From the NCBI RefSeq assembly GCF_900116405.1, contig NZ_FPAQ01000016.1, positions 1 to 64,000 on the forward strand: 64,000 bases of DNA, read 5' to 3'. The position numbers and the translations under genes were made by a program. How positions within the stretch are numbered: position 1 is the first letter of the stretch; each line of letters begins with the position of its first letter. Shown one piece after another: positions 43,500-56,079 of this stretch. The DNA comes from Halomonas saccharevitans (lineage in GTDB: Bacteria > Pseudomonadota > Gammaproteobacteria > Pseudomonadales > Halomonadaceae). A model generated the notes under the pieces. That model worked only from the letters and a program-made list of their open reading frames with translations, made no database searches and had not been told where the DNA came from.

Positions 43500-43518
43500 A
43501 GCCTGCCGGAGGCAGGCT
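43500..43518 (-). terminator. Possible terminator hairpin between rnpA and yidC
   Basis: Eight-base stem AGCCTGCC (43500-43507) and GGCAGGCT (43511-43518) with a 3-base loop, followed on the minus strand by TTCGTG. The T tail is short, so attenuation rather than full termination is possible. It lies in the gap where yidD is normally found. Confidence 0.45.
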
Positions 43519-43636
43519 AGGAAACGCACGCTGTCCGGCGGCATCTGACGCGTCGGCGTGGAGGGGCGCGGCAAAGAGCGAGGTGGTCATGCTCATGCAG
43601 GCTCCGGGATGCGCTGGCGCTCAGGGGGGTCGGTCA

Positions 43637-44044
43637 TCATGTGCGCTGCGTGTCTTCGCCCCGTTCTAGCTCTGGCTCGCGGGCGGACTTGTTCGCCTCA
43701 CGCTCCAGGCGCCGCCACATGCCGTGGAGCTGGCGATGCACGGTGGCGTTGTCCAGCTCGTGGACGCCTCGCCTGGCCAGTACCACGATATCCACGGCGG
43801 GAAGGCGCTGTTGCCGGAGCCGGATGGAGTCGCGCACGATGCGCTTGAGCCGGTTGCGATCGACGGCCCGGCGCACGTTCTTCTTGCTGAAGATCAGGCC
43901 GAGTCGCGGGTGGCCGAGCGCGTTGGGCGAGGCCAGAGCCATCAGCCCTTTGCCATGGACCTTGAAGGCTGCCGTTTCGAAGACACGACGATAGTCCCCG
44001 GCAGTCAGCAGTCTCAGCTGCCGGGGATAGCCCTGATCTGACAC
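43637..44044 (-). CDS. rnpA: Ribonuclease P protein component
   Basis: Protein cofactor of RNase P, which matures tRNA 5' ends. 135 residues; the RNR signature reads AVDRNRLKRIVRDSIR, preceded by the basic loop RLGLIFSKKNVRRAV. Lies 13 bp after rpmH, the standard rpmH-rnpA pair. Confidence 0.96.
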   Translation of the reverse strand: MSDQGYPRQLRLLTAGDYRRVFETAAFKVHGKGLMALASPNALGHPRLGLIFSKKNVRRAVDRNRLKRIVRDSIRLRQQRLPAVDIVVLARRGVHELDNATVHRQLHGMWRRLEREANKSAREPELERGEDTQRT

Positions 44045-44057
44045 GCGAGGGCCGCGA

Positions 44058-44192
44058 TCAGGCGCTCAGGCGCTTGCGGCCCTTGGCGCGACGGCGAGCC
44101 AGCACGGCACGACCGTTCTTGGTGGCCATGCGAGCACGGAAGCCATGTGCGCGCTTGCGCTTGAGGACGCTGGGTTGAAAAGTACGTTTCAT
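44058..44192 (-). CDS. rpmH: 50S ribosomal protein L34
   Basis: 44 residues, very basic. The translation starts [19 protein letters not shown] and ends GRKRLSA, conserved throughout the family (including the [20 protein letters not shown] stretch). Its promoter lies in the rpmH-dnaA gap and it reads away from dnaA, the conserved arrangement at many proteobacterial origins. Confidence 0.97.
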   Translation of the reverse strand: MKRTFQPSVLKRKRAHGFRARMATKNGRAVLARRRAKGRKRLSA

Positions 44193-44765
44193 AACTCGTT
44201 ATTCCCACGTGGTTTTCTGAATGATTTGATCACTCGTAGAGATCCGGAAGCCGCAGGCGGATCCGGGGGTATTCGACTCAAGACCGGAAATTGTAGTGAT
44301 TCCAGCCCTGCGGTGCAATTCTTACCTGCGTTTCGCGGTCGCTCGAGCGCCCTGCTGGCGCGGCCTCCGGCGTGGTCGTTCGACCGCTATCCACCATTCG
44401 GTTGCCCTCGCGGCATGTCGTAACGTGCCGGGCCCTGTGGTCACTCCTGGGGACGGGTAGTGTGAATAAGATGATTTAATTTATATATATCAGCGTATTG
44501 AGAGGGTGTCCTTGCTGTGGAAAAAGTGGGGATGGGGTGGGGAGCGAGGTAACGGTGCCTGCGTGGTGTCGTCGTATCGGGTCCGGCTCGAAGGCTTGCG
44601 GCGTCTGAGGTGTCGTCGCGTTTGCCTGCTTGTCGTGTCTTGTCGAAAAACAGCGGACACGGCGGCCAGGTTTTCCACAGCACGAGGCGTTAGGCCGGTC
44701 ATGTGGATAACCCAGGGCCTGAACGATACAATAGGCGGTCGTTTTCTACGCAAAGGTGAGTTCGC
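44193..44765. other. rpmH-dnaA intergenic region (candidate oriC and dnaA control region)
   Basis: 573 bp without a credible gene. DnaA boxes: TGTGAATAA at 44461-44469 and TGTGGATAA at 44702-44710 are perfect matches to TTATNCACA on the minus strand; TGTGGAAAA at 44516-44524 and TTTTCCACA at 44671-44679 match TTWTNCACA. An AT-rich core, about 44469-44494 (TTAATTTATATATATC), adjoins the first box. In pseudomonads the functional origin lies here, between rpmH and dnaA. The same boxes could serve dnaA autoregulation; a possible -10 element TACAAT is at 44727-44732. Confidence 0.7.
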
Positions 44766-46235
44766 GTGTCACTGGCTCTCTGGCAACAATGTCTGGATAC
44801 CCTGCAGGATGAACTGAATTCGCAGCAGTTCAATACCTGGATCCGCCCGCTGCAGGCGGAGGAAGGGGAGTCCAATCAGTTGCGTCTGCTGGCGCCGAAT
44901 CGCTTCGTGCGCGACTGGGTCAGCGACAAGTATGCCAAGCGGATCAGCGAGCTGATGCGCGAGCTCTCGCCGGCCAAGCCGCCCAAGGTGGTGCTGACCG
45001 TGGGCAGCCGGCGCAGCGCGGCGCCGAACCCGCAGCCCCGTGAGCTGGGCAACCCGGTCTCGGCCGCGCCCCGAGCACCGGCGGCGCCCGCCGTGCAGGT
45101 GCTCCCTCGGGGAGATGTGGGTGACGAGCGCGAGATCGATCAGATGCGCGAGGAGGGGGCCGGCCAGCGGCGAGGCGGTGAGCGACAGGTGCAGGTCGAG
45201 GGCAGCCTCAAGCACAACAGCGGCCTCAATCCCAACTTCACCTTCGAAACCTTCGTCGAGGGCAAGTCCAACCAGCTGGCTCGTGCCGCCTCCCGCCAGG
45301 TCTCCGAGAACCCCGGCGGGGCGTACAACCCGCTGTTCCTCTACGGCGGCGTCGGCCTGGGTAAGACGCACCTGATGCATGCCGTCGGCAATGCCCTGGC
45401 GACACGGCGCGAGAATGCCCGCGTCGTCTATCTCCACTCGGAACGCTTCGTGGCCGACATGGTGAAGGCGCTGCAGCTCAATGCGATCAATGACTTCAAG
45501 CGTTTCTACCGGAGCGTCGATGCCCTGCTGATCGATGATATCCAGTTCTTCGCCGGCAAGGAGCGCTCCCAGGAGGAGTTCTTCCACACCTTCAATGCGC
45601 TGCTCGAGGGCGGCCAGCAGATGATCCTGACGTCCGACCGATATCCCAAGGAAATCAGTGGGGTAGAGGAGCGTTTGAAGTCTCGCTTCGGCTGGGGGCT
45701 GACGGTGGCCATCGAACCGCCGGAGCTGGAGACACGCGTGGCCATCCTGATGAAGAAGGCCGATCAGGCCAAGGTCGACCTGCCCCACGACGCCGCCTTC
45801 TTCATCGCCCAGAAGATCCGCTCCAACGTTCGCGAGCTGGAGGGGGCGCTGAAGAAGGTGATCGCCGACTCTCACTTCATGGGCAAGACGATCACCCAGG
45901 ACTTCATCCGCGAGTCGCTCAAGGACCTGCTGGCCCTGCAGGACAAGCAGGTCGGGGTGGATAACATCCAGCGCACCGTGGCCGAGTACTACAAGATCAA
46001 GCTCTCCGACCTGCTCTCCAAGCGCCGCTCGCGTTCGGTGGCCCGTCCCCGCCAGGTGGCCATGGCGCTGGCCAAGGAGCTGACGAACCATAGCCTGCCC
46101 GAGATCGGCGACGCCTTCGGCGGCCGCGATCACACCACGGTGCTGCATGCCTGCCGCAAGGTGAAGTCGCTGCAGGAGGAGAGCGCGGACATCCGCGAGG
46201 ACTACAAGAATCTGCTGAGGCTGTTGACCAGCTGA
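44766..46235 (+). CDS. dnaA: Chromosomal replication initiator DnaA
   Basis: Binds DnaA boxes and melts the origin. 489 residues from a GTG at 44766, with AAAGGTGA upstream; N-terminus [28 protein letters not shown] is domain I. Domain II is a variable Pro/Ala-rich linker. Domain III has Walker [12 protein letters not shown] and Walker [10 protein letters not shown]; domain IV ends with the DNA-binding signature [15 protein letters not shown]. First gene of dnaA-dnaN-recF-gyrB. Confidence 0.98.
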   Translation: MSLALWQQCLDTLQDELNSQQFNTWIRPLQAEEGESNQLRLLAPNRFVRDWVSDKYAKRISELMRELSPAKPPKVVLTVGSRRSAAPNPQPRELGNPVSAAPRAPAAPAVQVLPRGDVGDEREIDQMREEGAGQRRGGERQVQVEGSLKHNSGLNPNFTFETFVEGKSNQLARAASRQVSENPGGAYNPLFLYGGVGLGKTHLMHAVGNALATRRENARVVYLHSERFVADMVKALQLNAINDFKRFYRSVDALLIDDIQFFAGKERSQEEFFHTFNALLEGGQQMILTSDRYPKEISGVEERLKSRFGWGLTVAIEPPELETRVAILMKKADQAKVDLPHDAAFFIAQKIRSNVRELEGALKKVIADSHFMGKTITQDFIRESLKDLLALQDKQVGVDNIQRTVAEYYKIKLSDLLSKRRSRSVARPRQVAMALAKELTNHSLPEIGDAFGGRDHTTVLHACRKVKSLQEESADIREDYKNLLRLLTS

Positions 46236-46296
46236 ACGGAACACCAGCGGTCGGGACGCCGGCCTCAATCCCTCCAGGACAAGTAGTGGAGTCGAC

Positions 46297-47400
46297 ATGA
46301 AATTTTCCATCTCCCGAGAAGCGCTCCTGCGCCCGCTGACGCTGGTTGCCGGCGTGGTGGAGCGCCGCCAGACCCTGCCGGTACTCTCCAACGTGCTGAT
46401 TCAGGTCGATCAGGATCAGGTATCGCTGACCGGCACCGACCTCGAGGTCGAACTGATCGGGCGCACCGCGGCCAGCCTCGTGGAGGAGTCGGGGTCCGCC
46501 ACCGTACCGGCCCGCAAGCTGATGGATATCTGCAAGTCGCTGCCCGATCAGTCGGAGATCCAGCTGAGCCTCGAAGAGGGCCGGGCCGTGCTGCGCAGCG
46601 GCCGCTCGCGCTTCACGCTCTCGACCCTGCCGGTGGCCGAGTTCCCGAACATCGAGGACGACCAGGGCAACGTGGAGTTGAGCCTGCCGCGTGGCACGCT
46701 CAAGCACCTGATCGATGCCACTTCCTTCGCCATGGCCCAGCAGGACGTGCGCTATTACCTCAACGGCATGCTGCTCGAGATGGGCCCCAACCTGGTGCGC
46801 ACCGTGGCGACCGACGGCCACCGCCTGGCCGTCTGCTCGCGCTCCGCCGACATCCAGGTGGAGCCCTCCCAGAAGCTGATCGTGCCGCGAAAGGGCATCA
46901 TGGAGCTGGTGCGCCTGCTCGACGACGGTGAGGAGCCGGTCAGCCTGACCCTCGGCGCCACCCACGTGCGGGCCCATACCGGCGACTTTACCTTCACCTC
47001 CAAGCTGGTGGACGGCAAGTTCCCCGACTATGAGAGGGTCGTGCCACGCGGTGGCGACAAAGTCTTCATCGCCGATCGTGCCGAGTTGCGTCAGGTGTTG
47101 TCGCGTACGGCCATCCTCTCCAACGAGAAATACCGCGGCGTGCGCCTGCACCTCGAGGAGGGCAACCTGCGGGTCATGGCCAACAACCCAGAGCAGGAGG
47201 AGGCCGAGGAGAACGTGGCCATCGAGTACAACGGTCCGGCCATGGAGATCGGCTTCAACGTCGGCTATCTCGTCGACGTGCTCAGCGTGCTGGACGAGGA
47301 TCGTGTGCAGATGACCCTGGCCGACCCTAACAGCAGCGCGCTGATGGAAGAACCCGGTGGCGGCGACGCCATGTACGTCGTCATGCCCATGCGCCTCTAA
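46297..47400 (+). CDS. dnaN: DNA polymerase III beta sliding clamp
   Basis: Ring-shaped processivity clamp. 367 residues in three similar domains; N-terminus MKFSISREALLRPL, internal MAQQDVRYYLNGMLLE and the C-terminal MYVVMPMRL, the conserved tail forming part of the hydrophobic client-binding pocket. 61 bp after dnaA. Confidence 0.98.
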   Translation: MKFSISREALLRPLTLVAGVVERRQTLPVLSNVLIQVDQDQVSLTGTDLEVELIGRTAASLVEESGSATVPARKLMDICKSLPDQSEIQLSLEEGRAVLRSGRSRFTLSTLPVAEFPNIEDDQGNVELSLPRGTLKHLIDATSFAMAQQDVRYYLNGMLLEMGPNLVRTVATDGHRLAVCSRSADIQVEPSQKLIVPRKGIMELVRLLDDGEEPVSLTLGATHVRAHTGDFTFTSKLVDGKFPDYERVVPRGGDKVFIADRAELRQVLSRTAILSNEKYRGVRLHLEEGNLRVMANNPEQEEAEENVAIEYNGPAMEIGFNVGYLVDVLSVLDEDRVQMTLADPNSSALMEEPGGGDAMYVVMPMRL

Positions 47401-47455
47401 GACGCCGTCCGGCGGTGCCTGACGAGGGCGCCGCCGACGCTGTCGAACCTGTCTA

Positions 47456-48571
47456 ATGCCTCTCGAACGCCTTACCTTCCAGGGCCTGCGCAACCTGCAG
47501 GCCATCGACGTCGCCCCGGGTCCACGCATCAACCTCCTCACCGGAGCCAACGGCAGCGGCAAGACCAGCCTGCTGGAGGGCATTCACGTCCTCGGCATGG
47601 GTCGCTCCTTCCGGGCGCGCCAGCTGCGCCAGGCCATCGCCCACGAGGCCAATGCCATGACGCTGCACGCGAGGCTGGCCGGCGACCCGGCCGTGTCCAT
47701 CGGCGTGCGCCGCCAGCGTGACGCGGCGGAGCTCGAGATGCGTCTCTCCGGTGAGCGTCTCGATCGCGTCTCGCGGCTGGTGGAAACCCTCCCGCTGCAG
47801 CTGATCAACCCCGATGCCTTTCGCCTGCTGGAAGGCCCGCCGGCCGGCCGCCGCGAGTTCCTGGACTGGGGAGTGTTTCACGTGAAACACGATTTTCTCG
47901 ACGCCTGGCGACGCTTCCGGCGCGCGCTGAAACATCGGAATGCCCTTCTCAGGCATGGTAGAATATCGGATGCTTCACTGGATGCCTGGGAACAGGAATT
48001 GGTGCACTGGAGCGGGCTGCTGGACGGCATGCGCCGTGAATGGATCGACAGGTTCTTGCCGGTGTTCGAGGACACTCTGCAGGAGCTCATCACGCTGCCC
48101 GGCCTGGCCGTGCGCTACGCGCGGGGCTGGGACCGCAAGCGTGAGCTGAGCGACATTCTCCGCCAGGCGCGTCACACCGACCACCAGATGGGCTTCACCC
48201 AGCAGGGGCCACAGCGCGCCGAACTGGGCATACGGCTCGGCAAGCGGCCGGCGGTTGAGGTGCTCTCCCGCGGCCAGCAGAAGCTGGTAGTGAGCGCCCT
48301 GAAGCTGGCTCAGGGGCGTCTGCTCGAGCAGCTGACCGGGCGGACCTGCATCTACCTGATCGACGACCTGCCTGCCGAGCTGGACAGCGACCATCGGCGC
48401 GTCTTCTGCCGGTGGCTGGAGCGCATGCAGTGCCAGGTATTCATCACCAGCGTCGACCCCGAAGCCCTGGCGGGCCTGTGGCAGGCGGACACCCAGTTGA
48501 CGATGTTCCACGTGGAACATTCCGAATCAGGCCAGGGGCAGCTGCTGCCAATGGACAGACAGACTTCATGA
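47456..48571 (+). CDS. recF: DNA replication and repair protein RecF
   Basis: SMC-like ATPase that helps load RecA at gaps. 371 residues; Walker A GANGSGKTSLLEGI, ABC-like signature VEVLSRGQQKLVV and Walker B TCIYLIDDLPAELD. Two parS sites lie inside the gene: 47874-47889, encoding part of GVFHVKHD, and 48504-48519 near the 3' end, encoding MFHVEH in the tail. RecF proteins of related bacteria also carry FHVE-type sequences there, so the site is retained under a double constraint. Confidence 0.97.
   Translation: MPLERLTFQGLRNLQAIDVAPGPRINLLTGANGSGKTSLLEGIHVLGMGRSFRARQLRQAIAHEANAMTLHARLAGDPAVSIGVRRQRDAAELEMRLSGERLDRVSRLVETLPLQLINPDAFRLLEGPPAGRREFLDWGVFHVKHDFLDAWRRFRRALKHRNALLRHGRISDASLDAWEQELVHWSGLLDGMRREWIDRFLPVFEDTLQELITLPGLAVRYARGWDRKRELSDILRQARHTDHQMGFTQQGPQRAELGIRLGKRPAVEVLSRGQQKLVVSALKLAQGRLLEQLTGRTCIYLIDDLPAELDSDHRRVFCRWLERMQCQVFITSVDPEALAGLWQADTQLTMFHVEHSESGQGQLLPMDRQTS
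47874..47889. other. parS site 1 (inside recF)
   Basis: TGTTTCACGTGAAACA, a perfect 16-bp palindrome identical to the Bacillus consensus form of parS. It is within the recF coding region, so ParB loading must coexist with transcription. Confidence 0.93.
48504..48519. other. parS site 2 (3' end of recF)
   Basis: TGTTCCACGTGGAACA, a perfect 16-bp palindrome of the pseudomonad type, inside the last codons of recF. Confidence 0.92.
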
Positions 48572-48579
48572 CGGAGTAG

Positions 48580-51003
<2,424 letters not shown>

Positions 51004-51015
51004 CCGTCCATGCGA

Positions 51016-51031
51016 TGTTCCACGTGGAACA
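51016..51031. other. parS site 3 (just after gyrB)
   Basis: TGTTCCACGTGGAACA, identical to site 2, 12 bp beyond the gyrB stop and before the terminator hairpins. Confidence 0.92.
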
Positions 51032-51042
51032 TCGCGGTTCTC

Positions 51043-51098
51043 GCCACCCGCGGACGGGTGGCATTGACGACGAGGCCGGCTTAATAGCCGGCCTCGTC
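51043..51098. terminator. Tandem hairpins between convergent gyrB and gmhB
   Basis: Two stems: GCCACCC (51043-51049) with GGGTGGC (51056-51062), and a 12-bp stem GACGAGGCCGGC (51069-51080) with 51087-51098 around TTAATA. T tails are weak on both strands, so bidirectional termination is inferred from structure and the convergent gene arrangement. Confidence 0.6.
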
Positions 51099-51128
51099 GC
51101 GTTCTGGGATGCCTGGTAGCGCCTCGCT

Positions 51129-51698
51129 TCAGTCGGCGCTATCCGCTTCTGTAGCCAGCAGCCAATCCACGTAGGCGGCCAGGTCGTCGAAGATCATCGC
51201 CTGCGACAGGCCTTCTCCCTTCGCCTCCGTGCGACGCCCCTTGCCGGTCCTGACCAGCACTGGCCGGCAGCCCATCGGCTCGCCCGCCTGCAGGTCGCGC
51301 AGGCTATCGCCGACCATCCAGCTATCGGCCAGGGTCTCCAGGCCGAGCGCCTGGCGAATCTCTTCGAGCAGTCCCGGCAGCGGCTTGCGGCAGTCGCAGC
51401 CATCGTCCGGACCGTGTGGGCAGTAGGCGATGTGGGCAATCTCCCCGCCGGCCTGGCGGACCAGCTCGCGTAGCCGTTGATGCATGCTTTCCAGCACGCT
51501 TTTGCTGTAGTAGCCCCGGGCAATGCCGGACTGGTTGGTGGCGACCGCCACGGTCCATCCGGCCCGGCTAAGCCTGGCGATGGCCTCGATGGCGGTGGGG
51601 TAGGGGACCCACTCGTCCAGGGACTTCACGTACGCATCGGAGTCGCGGTTGATGACGCCATCGCGATCCAGGATCACGAGCTTCGAGGAATGGGGCAT
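51129..51698 (-). CDS. gmhB: D-glycero-beta-D-manno-heptose 1,7-bisphosphate 7-phosphatase
   Basis: Removes the C7 phosphate in ADP-heptose synthesis for LPS core. 189 residues from the ATG at 51698. HAD motif ILDRDGVINRDSDAYVKS, VATNQSGIARG, and a Zn-binding CPHGPDDGCDCRKPLPG segment are family-typical. The open frame extends upstream through a parS site (reading as MFHVKH), which is not real. hldD, waaF and hldE lie nearby and complete the pathway. Confidence 0.95.
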   Translation of the reverse strand: MPHSSKLVILDRDGVINRDSDAYVKSLDEWVPYPTAIEAIARLSRAGWTVAVATNQSGIARGYYSKSVLESMHQRLRELVRQAGGEIAHIAYCPHGPDDGCDCRKPLPGLLEEIRQALGLETLADSWMVGDSLRDLQAGEPMGCRPVLVRTGKGRRTEAKGEGLSQAMIFDDLAAYVDWLLATEADSAD

Positions 51699-51738
51699 GT
51701 GTCGGATCCGTTCGGTAGCAGCCAAGAGATGGCGGGAG

Positions 51739-51754
51739 TGTTTCACGTGGAACA
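51739..51754. other. parS site 4
   Basis: TGTTTCACGTGGAACA, a 16-mer combining the two half-site types of sites 1 and 2 (one asymmetric position). It lies about 40 bp upstream of the gmhB start. Confidence 0.88.
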
Positions 51755-51852
51755 TCGTGTGCCAAGCCTGCCCGGCTTCGCCGGGAGCTATAAGCCGTAA
51801 GCTTTAAGTTGTAAGAAAATCCTTGGCTCAGGCTCTGGAAGCAAGATGCTGC

Positions 51853-51908
51853 CTTCCAGCTTCCAGCTTCCAGCTTCCAGCTTCCAGCTTCCAGCTTCCA
51901 GCTTCCAG
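51853..51908. repeat. Heptanucleotide tandem repeat, eight copies of CTTCCAG
   Basis: CTTCCAG occurs eight times without interruption at 51853-51908, between parS sites 4 and 5. No coding function is visible; the repeat number is the sort that varies by slippage. Confidence 0.95.
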
Positions 51909-51925
51909 CTCCGGCAAGGCCGGCC

Positions 51926-51941
51926 TGTTTCACGTGGAACA
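51926..51941. other. parS site 5
   Basis: TGTTTCACGTGGAACA, identical to site 4, placed between the heptamer repeat and the glyS terminator. Confidence 0.88.
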
Positions 51942-51948
51942 TTGCACG

Positions 51949-51980
51949 AAAAAGGGCCGGCGAGAATCTCGCCGGCCCTT
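51949..51980 (-). terminator. Intrinsic terminator of glyQS
   Basis: Near-perfect palindrome AAGGGCCGGCGAGA (51952-51965) and TCTCGCCGGCCCTT (51967-51980), followed on the minus strand by TTTTCG. It ends the glyQ-glyS transcript. Confidence 0.9.
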
Positions 51981-52001
51981 GGGTTCTGGAGCGGGCTATC
52001 G

Positions 52002-54067
52002 CTACTGCTGAAGCAGGGCGATATCGGCCACTTCTAGGAACAGCGCCTGGAGACCGGCCAGCAGCGCCAGGCGGTTGCGACGCACGGCGGGGTCTTCGGC
52101 CATGACCATCACCTGGTCGAAGAACCGGTCCACCGGCTCACGCAGAGTGGCCAGGGCGTCCAGGGCCTGGCTGTAGCGCGCCTCCGCGAACAGTGGCATG
52201 ACCTCGCTCCGACAGGCCTCCAGCGCCTCGAAAAGCGTCTTCTCGGCGGCTTCCTGCAGCTGGTCGGCATCGACGCTGAGGTCGCCATCGTGCTGCTGCT
52301 TGGCGAGTATGTTGGAGACGCGCTTGTTGGCGGCGGCCAGGGCGGCGGCCTCCTCGCGACGCGCGAAGCCTTGCACGGCGCGCAGGCGGCGGGCGAAGTC
52401 GAGGGGCTCGGTAACCGGGCGAGCTCGCACGGCCAGGTAGACCTCGGTGGCAATGCCCTCGTCGCCGGCCCAGGCGCGGAAGCGATCGAGCATGTAGGTG
52501 AGGACCTCGTCGACGAGTCCCTCGGCGTAGGGCAGCTCCTGGTGCTGGGCGGCCGACAGCTCAAGCAGTTCACGCAGGTCGAGGCTGAGCTCGCCCTTGA
52601 CCAGGATGTTGATCACGCCGATGGCGGCGCGGCGCAGGGCAAACGGATCTTTGGTGCCGCTGGGGCGCTGGCCGATGCCGAAGATACCGGTCAGGGTGTC
52701 GAGGCGATCGGCCAGCGCCAGGGCCAGGCCGGTGCGGCCCTGGGGGATGGCATCGGTGGCGAAGCGCGGCAGGTACTGTTCCTCCAGCGCCAGGGCCACC
52801 TCCTCGGGCTCGCCGTCGTTGAGCGCGTAGTAGCGGCCCATGGTGCCCTGCAGCTCGGGAAACTCGAGCACCATCTCGGTGACCAGGTCGCACTTGGCGA
52901 GCTCGGCGGCGCGCCGGGCATCGTGCACGTCGCCCTCGATGTGGCCGGCGATGAAGGCGGCCACGGCCGCGTTGCGGTGTGCCTTGTCGGCCAGGCTGCC
53001 CAGCTGCTTCTGGAACACCACGCTGGCCAGCGCCGGGGCGCGCTCGGCCAGCGTGTGCTTGCGATCGGTGTCATAGAAGAAGGCGGCATCGGCCAGGCGC
53101 GGACGGATCACCCGCTCGTTGCCCTGGATCACCTGGTCGGGATCGGTGCTGTCGATGTTCGAGACGGTGATGAACAGCGGCTTGAGCCGGCCCGCCTCAT
53201 CCAGCAGGTGGAAGTACTTCTGGTTGGCCTTCATCGACGAGATCAGGCACTCGGGCGGGACCTCGAGGAAGCGCTCGTCGAAGCTGCCGGTCAAGGCGAC
53301 GGGCCATTCCACCAGGCCGCTGACCTCGACCAGCAGGTCCTCGTCGATCACCGCCGTGGCCTCCTGGACCTCCGCCTCGGCCAGCACCTGCTCGCGGATG
53401 CGCTCACGGCGCAGCTCGCGATCGGCCAGCACCCAGGCGCCCTCGAGGGCGGCGAGGTAGTCGTCGGCATGGGTGAGTTCGATGGGCGCGGGGGCATGGA
53501 AGCGATGGCCGCGGGTGGTGCGACCGGCCGTCAGACCCAGGGCAGTGGCCTCGACCACCTGGTTGCCGTAGAGCATCACCAGCCAGTGCACGGGGCGGGA
53601 GAATTCGATTCGCGAGGCGCCCCAGCGCATGTTCTTGGGCACCGGCAGGGCACCGATGGCCTTCTCGACGATGGCGGGCAGCAGGGCAGTCGTGGCCTCC
53701 CCCGGCTGGTGCTCCCGGTAACCGAGCCAGGTGCCCTTGTCGGTCTCCAGGTGGATCAGCTGATCCACGGTGACGCCGCAGGAGCGGGCGAAGCCCTCGG
53801 CGGCCTTGGTCGGCTGGCCCTCCTTGAAGGCGGCGGCCAGGGCCGGACCTCGGCGCTCGACCTCGCGGTCGGGCTGCTTGTCGGCGAGCTCCTGGATCTG
53901 CACGGCCAGGCGTCGCGGGCTCGCGTAGGCCAGCACTTCGCCGGCGTCGATGTCGGCATCGGCCAGGCCGCGGCGGATGCCCTCGGCCAGCGCGTCGGAG
54001 AGCTCATCGATGGCGCTCGGCGGCAGTTCCTCGACACCCAGTTCAACCAGTAGGGTATTGGCAGCCA

Positions 54068-54068
<1 letters not shown>
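52002..54068 (-). CDS. glyS: Glycyl-tRNA synthetase beta subunit
   Basis: tRNA-binding subunit of the bacterial alpha2beta2 glycyl-tRNA synthetase. 688 residues; N-terminus LLVELGVEELPPSAI, internal FFYDTDRKHTLAER and ALADRLDTLTGIF, C-terminal DALRAWAGDEG-like anticodon-binding helices (DRFRAWAGDEG). Its ATG overlaps the glyQ stop (TGATG), so both subunits are translationally coupled. Confidence 0.97.
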
Positions 54069-55030
<962 letters not shown>

Positions 55031-55122
55031 TGGAAGCACCGTTGGCCATGAATTCACGAGCCGTCAAGTATACAATTACTGGCAGATCGGTTATAGGCGC
55101 AGGCCCGGAGAAGAGGATTCCC

Positions 55123-56079
55123 ATGATCGTAGTAACAGGCGGAGCCGGCTTTATCGGCTCGAATCTGGTCAAGGCGCTCAACGCCCGTGGCCGCGACGAC
55201 GTCCTGGTGGTCGATGACCTCAGTGACGGCACCAAGTTCGTCAACCTGGCCGACTGCACGCTGGGCGACTACCTGGACAAGGACGATTTCCTGGCTCGGG
55301 TGAAGGCGGCGATGAACGGCGAGGAGTCGCATCTGCCGCCCATCGAGGCGATCTTCCACGAAGGCGCCTGCTCGGACACCACCGAGTGGGACGGCCGCTT
55401 CATGCTCGAGAACAACTTCGAGTATTCCAAGGTGCTGCTGCACTTCTGTCAGCGCGAGGGCATCCCCTTCATCTACGCCTCCTCGGCTGCCACCTACGGC
55501 GGCAGCGAGGTGTTCTATGAAGCGCCCGAGCACGAGAAGCCGCTCAACGTCTACGGCTACTCCAAGCTGCTGTTCGACCAGTACGTGCGGGCCCGTCACG
55601 ATGAGTTCGAGAGCCAGGTGGTGGGCTTTCGCTACTTCAACGTCTACGGGCCCCGCGAGCAGCACAAGGGCAAGATGGCCAGCGTCGCCTACCATCACCA
55701 TACCCAAATCCGTGATGGCCATGACCTCAAGCTGTTCGGCGCCTGGGATGGCTATGAGGCCGGCATGCAGAGCCGCGACTTCGTCTACGTGGGCGACGTG
55801 GTGGATGTGAACCTGTGGTTCCTCGATCACCCCGAGGCCTCCGGCATCTTCAATCTGGGCACCGGCCGCGCCGAACCCTTCAAGGCGATCGGCGAGGCGG
55901 TCATCGAGCATTACGGCAAGGGCGAGATCGAGTACATCGACTTTCCCGACGAGCTCAAGGGGCGCTACCAGAGCTACACGCGTGCCGACATCTCGCGGCT
56001 GCGCGAAGCGGGCTACGATCGCGAGTTTCGCACCGTGGCCGAGGGCGTGAGTGCTTATCTGGAGTGGCTGAATGGCTGA
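55123..56079 (+). CDS. hldD: ADP-L-glycero-D-manno-heptose 6-epimerase
   Basis: Final step of ADP-heptose synthesis. 318 residues; NAD(P)-binding [11 protein letters not shown] at the N-terminus, catalytic VYGYSK (YxxxK) at about 143, and [11 protein letters not shown]. Start at 55123 has AGAGGA upstream. Overlaps waaF by eight bases. Confidence 0.97.
   Translation: MIVVTGGAGFIGSNLVKALNARGRDDVLVVDDLSDGTKFVNLADCTLGDYLDKDDFLARVKAAMNGEESHLPPIEAIFHEGACSDTTEWDGRFMLENNFEYSKVLLHFCQREGIPFIYASSAATYGGSEVFYEAPEHEKPLNVYGYSKLLFDQYVRARHDEFESQVVGFRYFNVYGPREQHKGKMASVAYHHHTQIRDGHDLKLFGAWDGYEAGMQSRDFVYVGDVVDVNLWFLDHPEASGIFNLGTGRAEPFKAIGEAVIEHYGKGEIEYIDFPDELKGRYQSYTRADISRLREAGYDREFRTVAEGVSAYLEWLNG

Larger units (their letters stand above)
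51699..52001. other. 303-bp glyS-gmhB gap with parS sites and tandem repeat
   Basis: Contains no gene. It holds parS sites at 51739-51754 and 51926-51941, eight heptamer repeats at 51853-51908, a T/A-rich stretch with GTAAGC/TTAAG repeats around 51795-51820, and the glyS terminator at 51949-51980. The terminator implies that gmhB has its own promoter in this gap. Confidence 0.7.

Noticed and set aside
51853..51908. CRISPR array
   Set aside because: The unit is only 7 bp with no spacers, and no cas gene is nearby.
51700..51945. Short frames beginning MFHVKH or MFHVKQ near the parS sites
   Set aside because: These N-termini are the parS palindrome read as codons; no conserved protein follows and the heptamer repeat gives artificial Ser/Phe/Gln-rich or Glu/Ala/Gly/Ser/Trp/Lys-rich peptides.
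52290..54053. Plus-strand open frame of about 587 residues opposite glyS
   Set aside because: Antisense shadow of glyS; Gly/Val/Leu/Gln-rich with no recognisable domain.
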